A stretch of DNA of 64,000 bases from Vibrio sp. RE86 (GCF_013114545.1 NZ_VTXI01000007.1:62001-126000), one strand, 5' to 3'. Numbered from the stretch's first letter, positions 35,515 through 45,050 are shown. The notes: a model not told the origin generated them from the letters alone. Numbers and translations are program-made.

Positions 35515-36873
35515 ATGTCCTCTACGCCGTATGTAAAAAAGAACCTTTCGCTTGCTTGGCCGTTGGCGCTGAATGCACTTTTGATGCAATCAATGCTGAT
35601 GATCGACACGTTCTTAGTTTCTCCATTAGGTGAAATCTCCCTTGCTGCAATGGGGATCGCCTCTACGATAGTCGCCTTTGTTTTGGGTGTGCAAATGGCC
35701 TTAGCCAATGGTTCTCAATTGGTATTAAGCCGCGCCTTTGGTTCGTCCAACAGCGACAGTTTAAACCGAGGTTTTTGGGCGGGACTATCCATTAACTTGG
35801 CGATTGCGCTGCTGTTCTGGCTTGCGCTCTCTATAGGCGGCTCTGCATTAATCGGATTGTTGACGGATGATACTTCATTAATCGGTGAAACGGAGCGTTA
35901 CCTTGCCGTTGCTAAATACATCATCTTATTCAATGCAACAACTCAAGTAATGATCGCACTGTTCAATGCTCTAGGCCGAACTAAGGTGCCGTTTAAAGGC
36001 TACTTGCTCGAACTCCCTGTTAATGTTGTCGCATCGTATGTGTTGATTCATGGAGCGATAGGTTACTCAGGCATGGGTGTAGAGGGCGCAGCGGCGGGCA
36101 GTTTGGTTGCAATTAGCGTTCGATTCATCTTCTTGTCACTGTGCATTAAGATGACGTCATCACTGATGTTAGATATCCGACGTTTAGACGCATCATTGAA
36201 AACAAACGTCAAAAATCACTTCAAAGAGATCTTTCCTGTTGCCGCGAATGTCACCATGCTTCAAGCGGGTGCGACCATCTACATGTTGATATTCTCTCAG
36301 CTCACGCTTTACGCCTATGTCGCAATGACGATTGTGATGCCGTGGATAAAAATGGGCACGCAATTTATTACGGCGTGGGCGCATTCATCGGCCATTACGA
36401 TTAGCCAAGCGATTGGTTCACGTCAATTAGACGACCTGAGAAAAAATGTCGATGTCAGTATTGATATGGCGGTGGTTATCTCGATGGTATCGGCGCTGTT
36501 TTTCTTCGTATTAAGCTGGTTTTTACCTGACCTTTATCCAGATCTAGAAACCGATACCTATCAAGCATTGGCTGTGATTGCGCCGCTTTATATCTTTCTT
36601 CCGATCGTCAGAGGCTATAACACAGTGCATGGGCATGTGCTGCGAGCACTCGGTAAAACAACGGCGGTCTTTAAAATTAACTTCACTGGTCAATGGGTGG
36701 TGTCACTGCCACTGTGTGCGTTAGTTGTTATCGGGCTTGATGTTTCTATATTCTGGGCGTTTGCGATCCTGCCGTTTGAAGAGATGGTCAAAGCACTGCC
36801 GTTTAGACATTTAGCCAGAAAGTCACTCAATGAGTTTGACCTCACTAAAGCCGATAAGCTGATGTATGACTAA
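35515..36873 (+). CDS. MATE family efflux transporter
   Basis: A 452-residue, 12-TM transporter with two pseudo-repeats of six helices (MLMIDTFLVSPLGEISLAAMGIA in the first; MPWIKMGTQFITAWAHSSAITISQAIG in the second), matching the MATE family of Na+ or H+ coupled drug and metabolite exporters. The substrate is not known. Its position in the alginate locus after the second GntR gene may be incidental or may reflect export of an inhibitory by-product. The ribosome site is weak (AAGTTCACT before ATG). A strong terminator follows. Confidence 0.88.
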   Translation: MSSTPYVKKNLSLAWPLALNALLMQSMLMIDTFLVSPLGEISLAAMGIASTIVAFVLGVQMALANGSQLVLSRAFGSSNSDSLNRGFWAGLSINLAIALLFWLALSIGGSALIGLLTDDTSLIGETERYLAVAKYIILFNATTQVMIALFNALGRTKVPFKGYLLELPVNVVASYVLIHGAIGYSGMGVEGAAAGSLVAISVRFIFLSLCIKMTSSLMLDIRRLDASLKTNVKNHFKEIFPVAANVTMLQAGATIYMLIFSQLTLYAYVAMTIVMPWIKMGTQFITAWAHSSAITISQAIGSRQLDDLRKNVDVSIDMAVVISMVSALFFFVLSWFLPDLYPDLETDTYQALAVIAPLYIFLPIVRGYNTVHGHVLRALGKTTAVFKINFTGQWVVSLPLCALVVIGLDVSIFWAFAILPFEEMVKALPFRHLARKSLNEFDLTKADKLMYD

Positions 36874-36875
36874 CC

Positions 36876-36908
36876 AATGAAGCCCTCACTGTGAGGGCTT
36901 CATTGTTT
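36876..36908 (+). terminator. Intrinsic terminator after MATE gene
   Basis: Perfect 13-bp stem (36876-36888 with 36892-36904), 3-nt loop CTG, followed by GTTT. Confidence 0.88.
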
Positions 36909-37060
36909 CTAGGGTTTGCTTAGGACTCTCTGTTTCTCCCATTGATCCTCCATTACGTAAAAGTTCGTAAATAGCTGAGTAGAAAAGGCTGTTGCGTTTG
37001 ACACTATTCGCTCAGCCGATTAGTTTTCAATGTTAGTTATTTATGAATGAAACGAAATAG

Positions 37061-38089
37061 ATGGACTCAATTACTCAAGCTGCCTTAGGAGCCACAGTCG
37101 CAGGGGCAATCGCAGGCAAGAAGTGCAATGCTAAAGTGCTTTTAGTGGGCGCGGCCTTAGGCACATTGCCGGACTTGGATGTCATACTGGATTATGGCGA
37201 TGCGGTGCAAAATACGATCAAACATCGTGGCTTTACTCACTCTTTACTTGTGTTGCCTCCTTTCGCTTTGTTGATCTCTTGGCTCTATTGCCGCTTACGA
37301 CCAGATTCATTTTGGACGCTTACGCGGGTGTTTTTCCTCACTGTCAGTGTATTCGTAACTCATACTCTGTTGGATGCAATGACCACGTACGGTACTCAGT
37401 TGATCTGGCCATTTGAGGGCTATTTTGAATTGAGAAACGTGTTCATCATCGACCCTCTCTATACGTTGCCTTTGTTGTTTGCGATAGGTGTTGCGCTGTT
37501 CTCAAAAGGCAGCGGCGGGCGTTGGTGTCAAGCTGTGGTGCTGATTTCAACGCTCTATTTAGGGTGGGGGTATGCCTCTCAACAGATGATTGCTTCCAGA
37601 GTTGAACAGAACTTGAGTGCACAAAATCTACCAAACCAACAAGTTTTGATCACGCCAACGCCTTTTAATACGGTGCTATGGCGCGTTGTCGTTATGGATG
37701 AGGGTCAGTATTGGGAAGGTTTAGCCTCTGTGCTAGACGGCAGCGATAACATTGATTTTGTCTCATACCCACTGGGCAGTTGGCCGTTAAAAGAGAAACC
37801 AACCACGCTGAAAGGATTGCAGGCTTTTTCTCATGATTATCTCAATTACCGCATTGAAGATGACGCATTGATCGTGAGTGACCTTCGTTTGGGGATGGCT
37901 AACAACCTGTCGTTTGAATTTATCTTTGCTGAAAAGAGTGAAAGTGGCGAGTGGGAACTACTGGACTCCACACAGCGCTATCCGAGTGAACGTAGCTTTG
38001 AGTTAATGGGGCAGCTCTGGGAAAGGTTAAAGGGCGATCAAAGTATTGATGCGAACCTACAACCCATTAAAAAGAACGTAAGTTCATAA
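37061..38089 (+). CDS. YdjM/DUF457-like membrane-bound metal-dependent hydrolase
   Basis: A 342-residue membrane protein. The N-terminal half has the DUF457 signature: MDSITQAALGATVAGAI, LPDLDVILD, HRGFTHSLL, and THTLLDAMTTYGTQLIWPF, with conserved His/Asp pairs that could bind metal. Four to five TM helices span residues about 60-190; the C-terminal 140 residues are soluble. The family is related to the SOS-regulated YdjM of E. coli; its reaction is unknown. It is monocistronic with its own terminator, between the MATE gene and the PL17 operon, and no link to alginate is visible. Confidence 0.82.
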   Translation: MDSITQAALGATVAGAIAGKKCNAKVLLVGAALGTLPDLDVILDYGDAVQNTIKHRGFTHSLLVLPPFALLISWLYCRLRPDSFWTLTRVFFLTVSVFVTHTLLDAMTTYGTQLIWPFEGYFELRNVFIIDPLYTLPLLFAIGVALFSKGSGGRWCQAVVLISTLYLGWGYASQQMIASRVEQNLSAQNLPNQQVLITPTPFNTVLWRVVVMDEGQYWEGLASVLDGSDNIDFVSYPLGSWPLKEKPTTLKGLQAFSHDYLNYRIEDDALIVSDLRLGMANNLSFEFIFAEKSESGEWELLDSTQRYPSERSFELMGQLWERLKGDQSIDANLQPIKKNVSS

Positions 38090-38105
38090 GTTTACGTAGA
38101 AATAA

Positions 38106-38134
38106 GAAAAGCCGAGCATGATGCTCGGCTTTGA
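38106..38134. terminator. Bidirectional terminator between DUF457 and PL17 genes
   Basis: Stem AAAGCCGAGCA / TGCTCGGCTTT around TGA with A and T tracts on either side, between convergent genes. Confidence 0.88.
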
Positions 38135-38168
38135 CTTATTTCCCGATTTTTCACATTAAACGCAGCGA

Positions 38169-40319
38169 TTAAATCTGTGCGAATGCGCCTTCCCAAGTGT
38201 AAGACACACCGTCGAACTCAACACTGTGCGCTGCGTTCTGCTTGTCTTCGTCTAGGTTGCAGATAGCGAAATGGTAAGTGTTGCCTGTTGTTGTTTGCAG
38301 GCGAATGACTGTACCGACTTCGTTGTTACCAACGACAGTGACTGACTCAACTAAGCCACGAGCGCCAACAGATGCTTCGATAGACTCGTTGAAGTAGCCG
38401 TGTGTCTCTAGCACGGAAGCAAACACGTGGTTTTGACCTGATTGACGTAGGATCAGTGCTGGCTCGCTCTTCAAGTTGAAGTCTGGATCATTGGCGCCAG
38501 TGCGAGCGAAGAAGACTTCACCACCATTTGTTGCACTCGTAACAAGCGAGTAGTAGCTGTTGTCGTGCAACCAACTTACCAGTGAGCTGCCTTGAACTTG
38601 GCCTGAACCTACATTCCATAGGTGTTGGTATCCGTTGTTTTCACCAAGAGGGCGTAGCGTGCTTTCCACTTTGTAGTCGAAGTCAGTACGGATGATTTGA
38701 CCAGAGTAGTGCACTGGCAAGTCATATTGGTGCTCTTGGTCTGCTTCAATGCGGTACACATCGATCACAAGCGGTTTTTCGAACTCTGGCAATTCGGCAA
38801 GAATGATGCTGCGCTGCATGTCTACGCCGTCATAGTAGCCAGAAATACGACCACTCATGCCTTGCAGTTTTTCATCGTCTGCTTTGAAGAAGTGCTTAGA
38901 GCCGTATCTTGATTCCGCTAGAGCCGTGTCGAAGTTGTTTTGTGTCTTTTGGTCTACGGTTACTGTGTTATGCGCGACAGTCTGTTTACAGTAAGACTTG
39001 TTCTCTGGGATGTAACGACCGCCAAATTTAGGCTCAACGTTTACCCAGCGACCAAAGCCGTAATCGTGCAGAACTTCATGGCCGCGGTTAAACACACTCA
39101 GGTGTAGACCGTCGTAGTGACCGTGGTCTAGCGCCGAGTGGTACTGGTGATCAGACCCGTGTTGACCAAACCAGATAAGCGCCATTGTATCGTCATCTTG
39201 CTCGTCGCGGTGACGAAGAATGCTTACGCCGCCTTTTTCACCTTCTGGGCCATCAGTTACAAATAGGCTGCCCCAGTTGAAGGGTTTAATGTCGTCTGCT
39301 TCTGCAACCGCGTCAGACAATGTTTTACCTGAGATATGAACCCAAACGTCTTGCTGGTGGTCTGCCATGCCAAGAAGCGTCTCAGTTTGCTCGTAACGGT
39401 GGTAACAAACAGACGTCGCCATGATTACGCCTTCATCATTGATCGAAATCGTCTTTGATGAATCATTCAGTGCTGGCAAAGTGCCATCTGGGAACGCGGT
39501 CTTAAATACTGCGTAAGACGTTGTCTTGATTACCGAGTCGTTGAACTCGTAAATACCAAGCTCAGGCTGACGACGTTCAATTGCTTCTGCGAACAGGTAG
39601 ATTGGACGCAGTGAGAAACGGTGGTAGTAAGGACCTTCCATGTAGTAGCCATCTGGCGAGAATAGTTGGTCTAGCTGAGCTAGGAAGCCGCCGCTGACTT
39701 TATCCAACTTCAAGCCGTAAAGCGCTTTGTCTACTGCGTCTTGATCATTAATTGCGTAGCCACAGATACCAACTGCTGCTACTGCCCACAAACCGTGGTT
39801 GTGAACGATGTCAAAGTCATGGCCGTAAGTCACAACGAACAGCTCAATCATCTGCTTGAATAGATCGTTTTCAATCAGTGTCTTTTGTTCTTCTTCCAAC
39901 GTGTGGTAAACGCAGCTGTACGCACAAGACGCGTAAAGCATCCACATGTTCTCATTCAGAGTTTGGTGGAAAATCTTACCTGGCGGGTTCGAGTCACGGC
40001 TAGTGTTGCTTTCAAGCGTAGGGTAAACCTTCGCGTAAGCCGTTAGCATCTCCACGATGTAGTCACGGTATTTCTGTTCGCCCGTGATAAGGAATAGGCG
40101 ACCCGCTAAATCAATGTGAATGTAGTTCTGCTTATGACGGTTGTGTTCGTAACCGCCGCCTTCACCGTGGCCTGGTACTTCAATACCCACCTCAGCCATG
40201 TAGCTGTCAGTTTGTTTAATATCACGTGCAAGTGCGTGACCTAATAGGCTATCCGTGCCAAGTGACTTTTTAAGCTCTGCTGCTTCGTCAAAGTTCAGTA
40301 ATAGTGGTTGATAGCTCAT
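38169..40319 (-). CDS. PL17 oligoalginate lyase (distal gene of tandem pair)
   Basis: A 716-residue exo-type alginate lyase: N-terminal alpha-toroid domain about 1-350 and C-terminal heparinase II/III-like beta-sheet domain. Residues matching the S. degradans Alg17c active site are visible: N174-H175 in VHNHG and Y231 in GYYMEGPYYHR, with the same 56-residue spacing. PL17 enzymes release the unsaturated monomer from oligoalginate ends. No signal peptide is present, so it should act in the cytoplasm after symport. It starts two bases after the stop of the paralogous PL17 gene, clearly one operon. Sequence similarity to the neighbour is extensive, indicating an old tandem duplication. Confidence 0.93.
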   Translation of the reverse strand: MSYQPLLLNFDEAAELKKSLGTDSLLGHALARDIKQTDSYMAEVGIEVPGHGEGGGYEHNRHKQNYIHIDLAGRLFLITGEQKYRDYIVEMLTAYAKVYPTLESNTSRDSNPPGKIFHQTLNENMWMLYASCAYSCVYHTLEEEQKTLIENDLFKQMIELFVVTYGHDFDIVHNHGLWAVAAVGICGYAINDQDAVDKALYGLKLDKVSGGFLAQLDQLFSPDGYYMEGPYYHRFSLRPIYLFAEAIERRQPELGIYEFNDSVIKTTSYAVFKTAFPDGTLPALNDSSKTISINDEGVIMATSVCYHRYEQTETLLGMADHQQDVWVHISGKTLSDAVAEADDIKPFNWGSLFVTDGPEGEKGGVSILRHRDEQDDDTMALIWFGQHGSDHQYHSALDHGHYDGLHLSVFNRGHEVLHDYGFGRWVNVEPKFGGRYIPENKSYCKQTVAHNTVTVDQKTQNNFDTALAESRYGSKHFFKADDEKLQGMSGRISGYYDGVDMQRSIILAELPEFEKPLVIDVYRIEADQEHQYDLPVHYSGQIIRTDFDYKVESTLRPLGENNGYQHLWNVGSGQVQGSSLVSWLHDNSYYSLVTSATNGGEVFFARTGANDPDFNLKSEPALILRQSGQNHVFASVLETHGYFNESIEASVGARGLVESVTVVGNNEVGTVIRLQTTTGNTYHFAICNLDEDKQNAAHSVEFDGVSYTWEGAFAQI

Positions 40320-40321
40320 TC

Positions 40322-42487
40322 TTATTTCTCCTGCTCGAATTCAGTCACTTCTAGTGAGTAGAAGCCATTCCAGCTGTATGTTTTACCGTTAAGTTCTACT
40401 TGATGTGGGGTTTGGTCGTTAGCACCGAGTACATTGCTGATCATGACAGTCACCAGCGATTTCTCGGTTGTGATTTCTACGATGCTACCGACAGCGTTGT
40501 AGCCCACGACGCGGATATCTTTTACCTGACCACGAGCATTGACAGATTGCTCAAACTCTTCGTTGAAGTAACCGTGAGTCTCTAGCACAGAAGCAAACAG
40601 GGTAGATTCCCCTTTGCTGCGCAGAATGAATGCTGGTTCGCTACGTAGGTTAAAGCTTGGGTCATTGGCGCCAGTGCGAGTGAAGATTACCTCATTGTCG
40701 CCATTTTGCTTGGCGCAGCTGCTTGTGCCTAACCAAGTGTAGTAGGTGTTGTTTTGTAGCCAGCTAACCAGTGCAGTATCTTTTGCATGGCCGCTCGCGA
40801 CTTTCCAAAGGTGTTGGTAACCGAAGTCTTCACCAAGGGTGCTCAGTTCACCAAAGCTTTGGTAATCGAAGTTGGTACGTACGATTTGACCATCGTACTG
40901 ATGAGAGTAGTCGTACTGATGCTCGCCTTCACCTTCGATGCGGTAAAGGTCTAGTAATAGCGGTGCTTCAAGCTCATCTAGGTTAAGCATGAATACGCTG
41001 CGCTGCATGTCGGTGTTCGGGTAATGATCGTTGGCGAATGCGCTCATACCATTGATCTCTTTACCTTCTACTTTGAAGAAGTGAGGTAGCCCATGTACGG
41101 AGTCTGCGCGATCGACATCGAAACCATTCTGGCATTGCTCATCAATTGTTACCGCGTTGTGTGCGATAGTTTGACGTGCGTACGATTTGTTTTCATCAAG
41201 GTAACGACCGCCAAATTTAGGCTCTACGTTTACCCAACGACAGAAGCCGTATTCACGCAGCACTTCTTGACCACGATTGAAGAAGGTAATGCCAAGCGTA
41301 TCGAAGTTACCATGCCCCATGCCATGTTGACCGTAGTTCATCACAAGCTGCGAGACGTCACCGGTTTTATCTTGCATTCGGATAAAGCCTTGTGCGCCAT
41401 TATTACCTTGTGGACCTTCGTTGAGTTCCACACTTGGCCAGAAAGGCATACCAATTTCACGGTCAGCAATGGCTTCATCATAAGCTTGAGAAAGCTCTAA
41501 ACCACAAGGGTGCATCCAAACCGCGTTTTGAATCTTCGCCATGCCTAGGATGTTGTCATCAAGGCCGTAGTGCTTGCTGTACACGCTTACGGCAACTTGA
41601 ACGCCCATATCGGTAATGCTCATTGTGCGAGAAGCATCATTGAGGGCAGGGAACTCACCATTCGGGTAAGCCGTTGCCAACATCGCTTGTACCGTGTTGC
41701 CAATTACTTTGTCTTTGTAGTTGTAGATGTCTACTTCAGGCATGTGACGGTGTACTACTTCAGCAAATACGCAAGTTGGACGAATCGCATAACGGTGGTA
41801 GTACGGTCCTTCCATGTAGTAGCCAGACGGTGCGAACAGTTGCGAGATTTGCGCTAAGAAGCCGCCGGTATCGTCGCGGTCTTGACCGTAAACTGACATC
41901 TCTAGATATTCAGGTTTGCCAATCGCAAGGCCACAAATACCAACAGCCGCCACAGCCCAGATACCGTGGTTGTGGATACGGTCGAAATCGTGCGCGTATT
42001 TTACTGTGAACATGTCTAGCATTGGTTCGAAAATACGCTCAACGGCCGCTGTGCGCTCTTCTTCTGTCATCACTGATGCCACGCAAGAGTACGCAAGGCT
42101 AGTAAACATTAACCAACAGTGTTCATTAAGGATCTGGTGGAAAAGACGACCTGTCGGGTTAGTGTTTTTTTGTACGTGGAAATCAAAAGTAAGGTATTTT
42201 TCTGCGTAAATAGCGAGAAGATCTTTAACGAACTGTGCGTATTTTTCTTCTTGGGTGATCAAGAATAAACGGCCCGCTAAGTTCATGTAAGTGTAGTTCT
42301 GTTTGTGGCGGTTGTGTTCATAACCACCCGCTTCGCCGTGACCAGGTACGTCTAATGGTAGACGCATAAATGCTTCCAGTTCCTTGCAATTCGCTTCAAT
42401 GGTTTTTCCCATCAAGCTCGGCTTTCCTACTTCCTTTCTCAAAAGCGCGATTTCAGATTCAGTCAATAAAATCGGTTGTGTCGTCAT
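40322..42487 (-). CDS. PL17 oligoalginate lyase (proximal gene of tandem pair)
   Basis: A 721-residue PL17 lyase with the same two-domain layout as its neighbour. The active-site residues are present: N173-H174 in IHNHG and Y230 in GYYMEGPYYHR. It lacks a signal peptide and should degrade imported oligoalginate to monomer in the cytoplasm. It is the first gene of the pair; a TTGTATTACTT operator-like sequence lies 51 bases upstream, in the region shared with the divergent kdgF operon. The two lyases may differ in preference for M- or G-rich or short versus longer oligomers, but this cannot be read from the sequence. Confidence 0.93.
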   Translation of the reverse strand: MTTQPILLTESEIALLRKEVGKPSLMGKTIEANCKELEAFMRLPLDVPGHGEAGGYEHNRHKQNYTYMNLAGRLFLITQEEKYAQFVKDLLAIYAEKYLTFDFHVQKNTNPTGRLFHQILNEHCWLMFTSLAYSCVASVMTEEERTAAVERIFEPMLDMFTVKYAHDFDRIHNHGIWAVAAVGICGLAIGKPEYLEMSVYGQDRDDTGGFLAQISQLFAPSGYYMEGPYYHRYAIRPTCVFAEVVHRHMPEVDIYNYKDKVIGNTVQAMLATAYPNGEFPALNDASRTMSITDMGVQVAVSVYSKHYGLDDNILGMAKIQNAVWMHPCGLELSQAYDEAIADREIGMPFWPSVELNEGPQGNNGAQGFIRMQDKTGDVSQLVMNYGQHGMGHGNFDTLGITFFNRGQEVLREYGFCRWVNVEPKFGGRYLDENKSYARQTIAHNAVTIDEQCQNGFDVDRADSVHGLPHFFKVEGKEINGMSAFANDHYPNTDMQRSVFMLNLDELEAPLLLDLYRIEGEGEHQYDYSHQYDGQIVRTNFDYQSFGELSTLGEDFGYQHLWKVASGHAKDTALVSWLQNNTYYTWLGTSSCAKQNGDNEVIFTRTGANDPSFNLRSEPAFILRSKGESTLFASVLETHGYFNEEFEQSVNARGQVKDIRVVGYNAVGSIVEITTEKSLVTVMISNVLGANDQTPHQVELNGKTYSWNGFYSLEVTEFEQEK

Positions 42488-42537
42488 TTCAATGCCACCC
42501 TCTAGATGAAGTGTGTTGTTATCTTAAACTTTCTATA

Positions 42538-42548
42538 AAGTAATACAA
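42538..42548 (-). promoter_or_regulatory. Operator-like site upstream of PL17 operon
   Basis: Read on the minus strand: TTGTATTACTT, a member of the recurring palindrome set of the alginate locus with one degenerate half, 51 bases before the PL17 start. Confidence 0.5.
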
Positions 42549-42689
42549 TATGAGGTTTGTTGGTAGTCTTTGTCGGCAAAAGAGAGAGTAAGGTCACGTG
42601 GTTTAATTTAAGTTATTGAATTTAAATGAGGTAGGTGGCTGGCTAGTAATGTCAACGTATTGTCATGGCTCTATTTATACGAGCCTATC

Positions 42690-42705
42690 TTTGACAAAAG
42701 TCACA
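42690..42705. promoter_or_regulatory. CRP-like site in the kdgF promoter
   Basis: TTTGA-N6-TCACA matches the CRP consensus TGTGA-N6-TCACA at 9 of 10 conserved positions. A TTGACA -35-like hexamer (42691-42696) overlaps it and a GATATA -10-like hexamer follows at 42714-42719, so the exact mode of action is uncertain. Catabolite control of alginate genes would be expected. Confidence 0.45.
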
Positions 42706-42719
42706 CAATTCTAGATATA

Positions 42720-42730
42720 TTGTATGACAA
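42720..42730. promoter_or_regulatory. TTGTnnnACAA operator in the kdgF promoter
   Basis: TTGTATGACAA, a perfect TTGT-N3-ACAA palindrome directly after the -10-like hexamer, where a repressor would block initiation. One of four perfect copies noted in the locus. Confidence 0.65.
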
Positions 42731-42819
42731 TTAAATTTTATAGGTTATGCTCCTTATCAATTTGATGGCGAACTGAATGTATCTGGCTCGCTTTAATAGA
42801 AATCTTTAGGAGTATGACG

Positions 42820-43155
42820 ATGAATTCTTTCTTTGTATTAGATGAGAACCCATGGGAAGAGCTAGGCGGCGGTATCAAGCGTAAGATTGTTGCTTACACT
42901 GATGATCTTATGGCGGTTCACCTTTGCTTCGACAAAGGCGCGATTGGTGCTCCACACACACATGAAATCCACGACCAAATCGGTTACGTTGTTCGCGGTA
43001 GCTTCGAAGCTGAAATCGAAGGTGAGAAGAAAGTACTAAAAGAGGGCGATGCTTACTTCGCTCGCAAACACATGATGCACGGTGCCGTTGCTCTAGAACA
43101 AGACAGCATTCTTTTAGATATCTTCAACCCAGCTCGTGAAGACTTCTTGAAGTAA
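42820..43155 (+). CDS. kdgF: KdgF, cupin enzyme converting unsaturated uronate to DEH
   Basis: A 111-residue single-domain cupin. KdgF opens 4,5-unsaturated monouronates from pectin or alginate to linear 5-keto sugar (for alginate, DEH). The metal ligands fall at H46, H48, Q53 and H87, the same spacing known for KdgF enzymes. An in-frame ATG at 42814 is only one base from the AGGAG Shine-Dalgarno, whereas the ATG at 42820 has the ideal seven-base spacing. It opens a kdgF-kdgK-eda operon divergent from the PL17 pair, so lyase products flow directly to this enzyme. Control by the GntR operator and possibly CRP is suggested by the promoter. Confidence 0.93.
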   Translation: MNSFFVLDENPWEELGGGIKRKIVAYTDDLMAVHLCFDKGAIGAPHTHEIHDQIGYVVRGSFEAEIEGEKKVLKEGDAYFARKHMMHGAVALEQDSILLDIFNPAREDFLK

Positions 43156-43189
43156 CGTATAGCGCAACCTCAGTTGCTAAGGTGACAAT

Positions 43190-44122
43190 ATGAAATCATT
43201 AAATATCGCGATCATTGGCGAGTGTATGGTTGAGCTACAGAAGAAGGAAGGTCAGCTTCAACAATCATTTGGTGGTGACACGCTAAATACCGCACTTTAC
43301 TTATCACGCCTAACTAAATCACATGACATCAAGACGAGTTATGTTACGGCGCTAGGCTCGGATCCTTTCAGCCAAGAGATGCTAACAAGCTGGCAGGAAG
43401 AGGGGATTGATACGGATCTCGTGATGACGGTGTCGGGTCGTCAACCGGGTATCTACGCTATCGAAACCGACGACACGGGTGAGCGTAGTTTCTACTACTG
43501 GCGTAATGAATCGGCGGCTAAGTTCATGTTTGAACAGCCACAATCTCAAGCCGTGCTGGACAAGCTGTACCAATACGATGCCGTTTATTTGAGCGGCATT
43601 ACTCTGGCGATTTTGACCCCTGCTGGCCGCGAAAAATTGTTTGAGTTTCTTCACCAGTACAAAGCGCAAGGTGGTAAGGTATTCTTTGATAATAATTACC
43701 GCCCACAGTTATGGGCAGACAAGCAGCAAGCTGTAGAGTGTTATCTTAAAATGCTGGCATTAACAGATACGGCGCTGCTTACGTTTGAAGATGACCAAGA
43801 ACTCTATGGCGACGTTGATGTCGAACAGTGTATCGAGAGAACAGCCAGTGCTGGTGTGCAGGAGATCATCATTAAGCGTGGCGCAAAAGATTGCCTAGTT
43901 GTGGTTGGTGAGAGCGCAAACTTTGTCGCTCCTGACCCTGTTGACAAGGTGATTGACACCACTGCTGCAGGTGACTCATTCAGCGCGGGTTTCTTAGCCA
44001 AGCGCATTACAGGCGGCAGCGCGCAAGACGCAGCGTACACCGGCCATTGTGTTGCAGGCACCGTTATTCAACACAAAGGGGCAATCATCCCACGTGATGC
44101 AATGCCTGACTTATTAATCTAA
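43190..44122 (+). CDS. kdgK: 2-keto-3-deoxygluconate kinase
   Basis: A 310-residue PfkB/ribokinase-family kinase. The N-terminal GECMVELQ, the GGDTLNTALYLSRL loop and the C-terminal DTTAAGDSFSAGFLA (anion hole and catalytic Asp) are clear. KdgK phosphorylates KDG to KDPG with ATP in the cytoplasm. It follows kdgF by 34 bases and precedes eda, giving the last three steps after KDG formation in one operon. Fructokinase or other sugar kinases share the fold, but the context fixes the role. Confidence 0.93.
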   Translation: MKSLNIAIIGECMVELQKKEGQLQQSFGGDTLNTALYLSRLTKSHDIKTSYVTALGSDPFSQEMLTSWQEEGIDTDLVMTVSGRQPGIYAIETDDTGERSFYYWRNESAAKFMFEQPQSQAVLDKLYQYDAVYLSGITLAILTPAGREKLFEFLHQYKAQGGKVFFDNNYRPQLWADKQQAVECYLKMLALTDTALLTFEDDQELYGDVDVEQCIERTASAGVQEIIIKRGAKDCLVVVGESANFVAPDPVDKVIDTTAAGDSFSAGFLAKRITGGSAQDAAYTGHCVAGTVIQHKGAIIPRDAMPDLLI

Positions 44123-44170
44123 TTCTAAACGGTCTTCAACAGAGGGCCTTATTAAAGCGAGTAAGTATTC

Positions 44171-44794
44171 ATGACTACATTAAATGAACAGCTAGCAAAC
44201 CTGAAAGTCGTTCCTGTTATTGCGATCAACAAAGTGGAAGATGCGGTGCCGCTTGGCCGTACTTTGGTTGAAAACGGTATGCCTTGTGCTGAAATTACAT
44301 TCCGTACTGAGTGTGCAGCGGAAGCGATTGCAGCGATGCGTGCTGAGTTCCCAGAAATGCTGATTGGCGCGGGTACGGTTTTAACTAACGAGCAAGTTGA
44401 TCAAGCAATCGAAGCGGGTGTGGATTTTATCGTGAGCCCAGGCTTTAACCCTCGTACGGTTCAATACTGTTTAGATAAAGGTGTTGCGATTGTACCTGGC
44501 GTGAACAACCCAAGCCTTGTTGAACAAGCGATGGAAATGGGTCTACGCACATTGAAGTTCTTCCCTGCAGAGCCATCAGGTGGCGTGGGTATGCTTAAAG
44601 CGCTGACGGCGGTTTACCCAGTGAAATTTATGCCGACAGGTGGTGTAAGCCTAGGCAATGTTGATGACTATCTGTCGATTCCGTCAGTATTGGCGTGTGG
44701 CGGTACTTGGATGGTTCCAACCAAGCTGATTGATGAAGGTAAATGGGATGAGCTAGGTACTTTGGTTCGTGATGCGGTTGCACACGTAGCGTAA
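44171..44794 (+). CDS. eda: KDPG (and KHG) aldolase
   Basis: A 207-residue class I aldolase of the Entner-Doudoroff pathway that splits KDPG into pyruvate and glyceraldehyde-3-phosphate. The Schiff-base lysine is K129 in TLKFFPAE, with E41 and R45 in EITFRT matching the catalytic residues of E. coli Eda. It is the third gene of the kdgF-kdgK-eda operon, 48 bases after kdgK, followed by a strong terminator. It could also serve gluconate and glucuronate catabolism, but its placement points to alginate use. Confidence 0.95.
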   Translation: MTTLNEQLANLKVVPVIAINKVEDAVPLGRTLVENGMPCAEITFRTECAAEAIAAMRAEFPEMLIGAGTVLTNEQVDQAIEAGVDFIVSPGFNPRTVQYCLDKGVAIVPGVNNPSLVEQAMEMGLRTLKFFPAEPSGGVGMLKALTAVYPVKFMPTGGVSLGNVDDYLSIPSVLACGGTWMVPTKLIDEGKWDELGTLVRDAVAHVA

Positions 44795-44832
44795 GTGCCA
44801 TACTTCCCCGATTAGAGTAGCGAATAATTTGA

Positions 44833-44858
44833 AGCGAGCCGCGTGGCTCGCTTTTTTT
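44833..44858 (+). terminator. Intrinsic terminator after eda
   Basis: Stem GCGAGCC / GGCTCGC with loop GCGT followed by seven T residues. Confidence 0.92.
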
Positions 44859-44921
44859 ATCATTGGACAAAGCCAAAACCTCGAAACTATTCCATACTTT
44901 TATAAGTCCTCAACTCCATAT

Positions 44922-44932
44922 TTGTATTACAA
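44922..44932. promoter_or_regulatory. TTGTnnnACAA operator, distal site before second SSS symporter
   Basis: TTGTATTACAA, a perfect TTGT-N3-ACAA palindrome, 129 bases upstream of the proximal copy; the pair could support repression by looping. Confidence 0.6.
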
Positions 44933-45050
44933 TTATTTATCGAAACACTAAGGTTTATCGGGTGTTTAGCCAATAAATAGCCGTTTTTAAGGTTTTTGGG
45001 GCGATTTTAGAGATCAAAATAGTTATGTTTTAGATCACAATAAAAGCATA

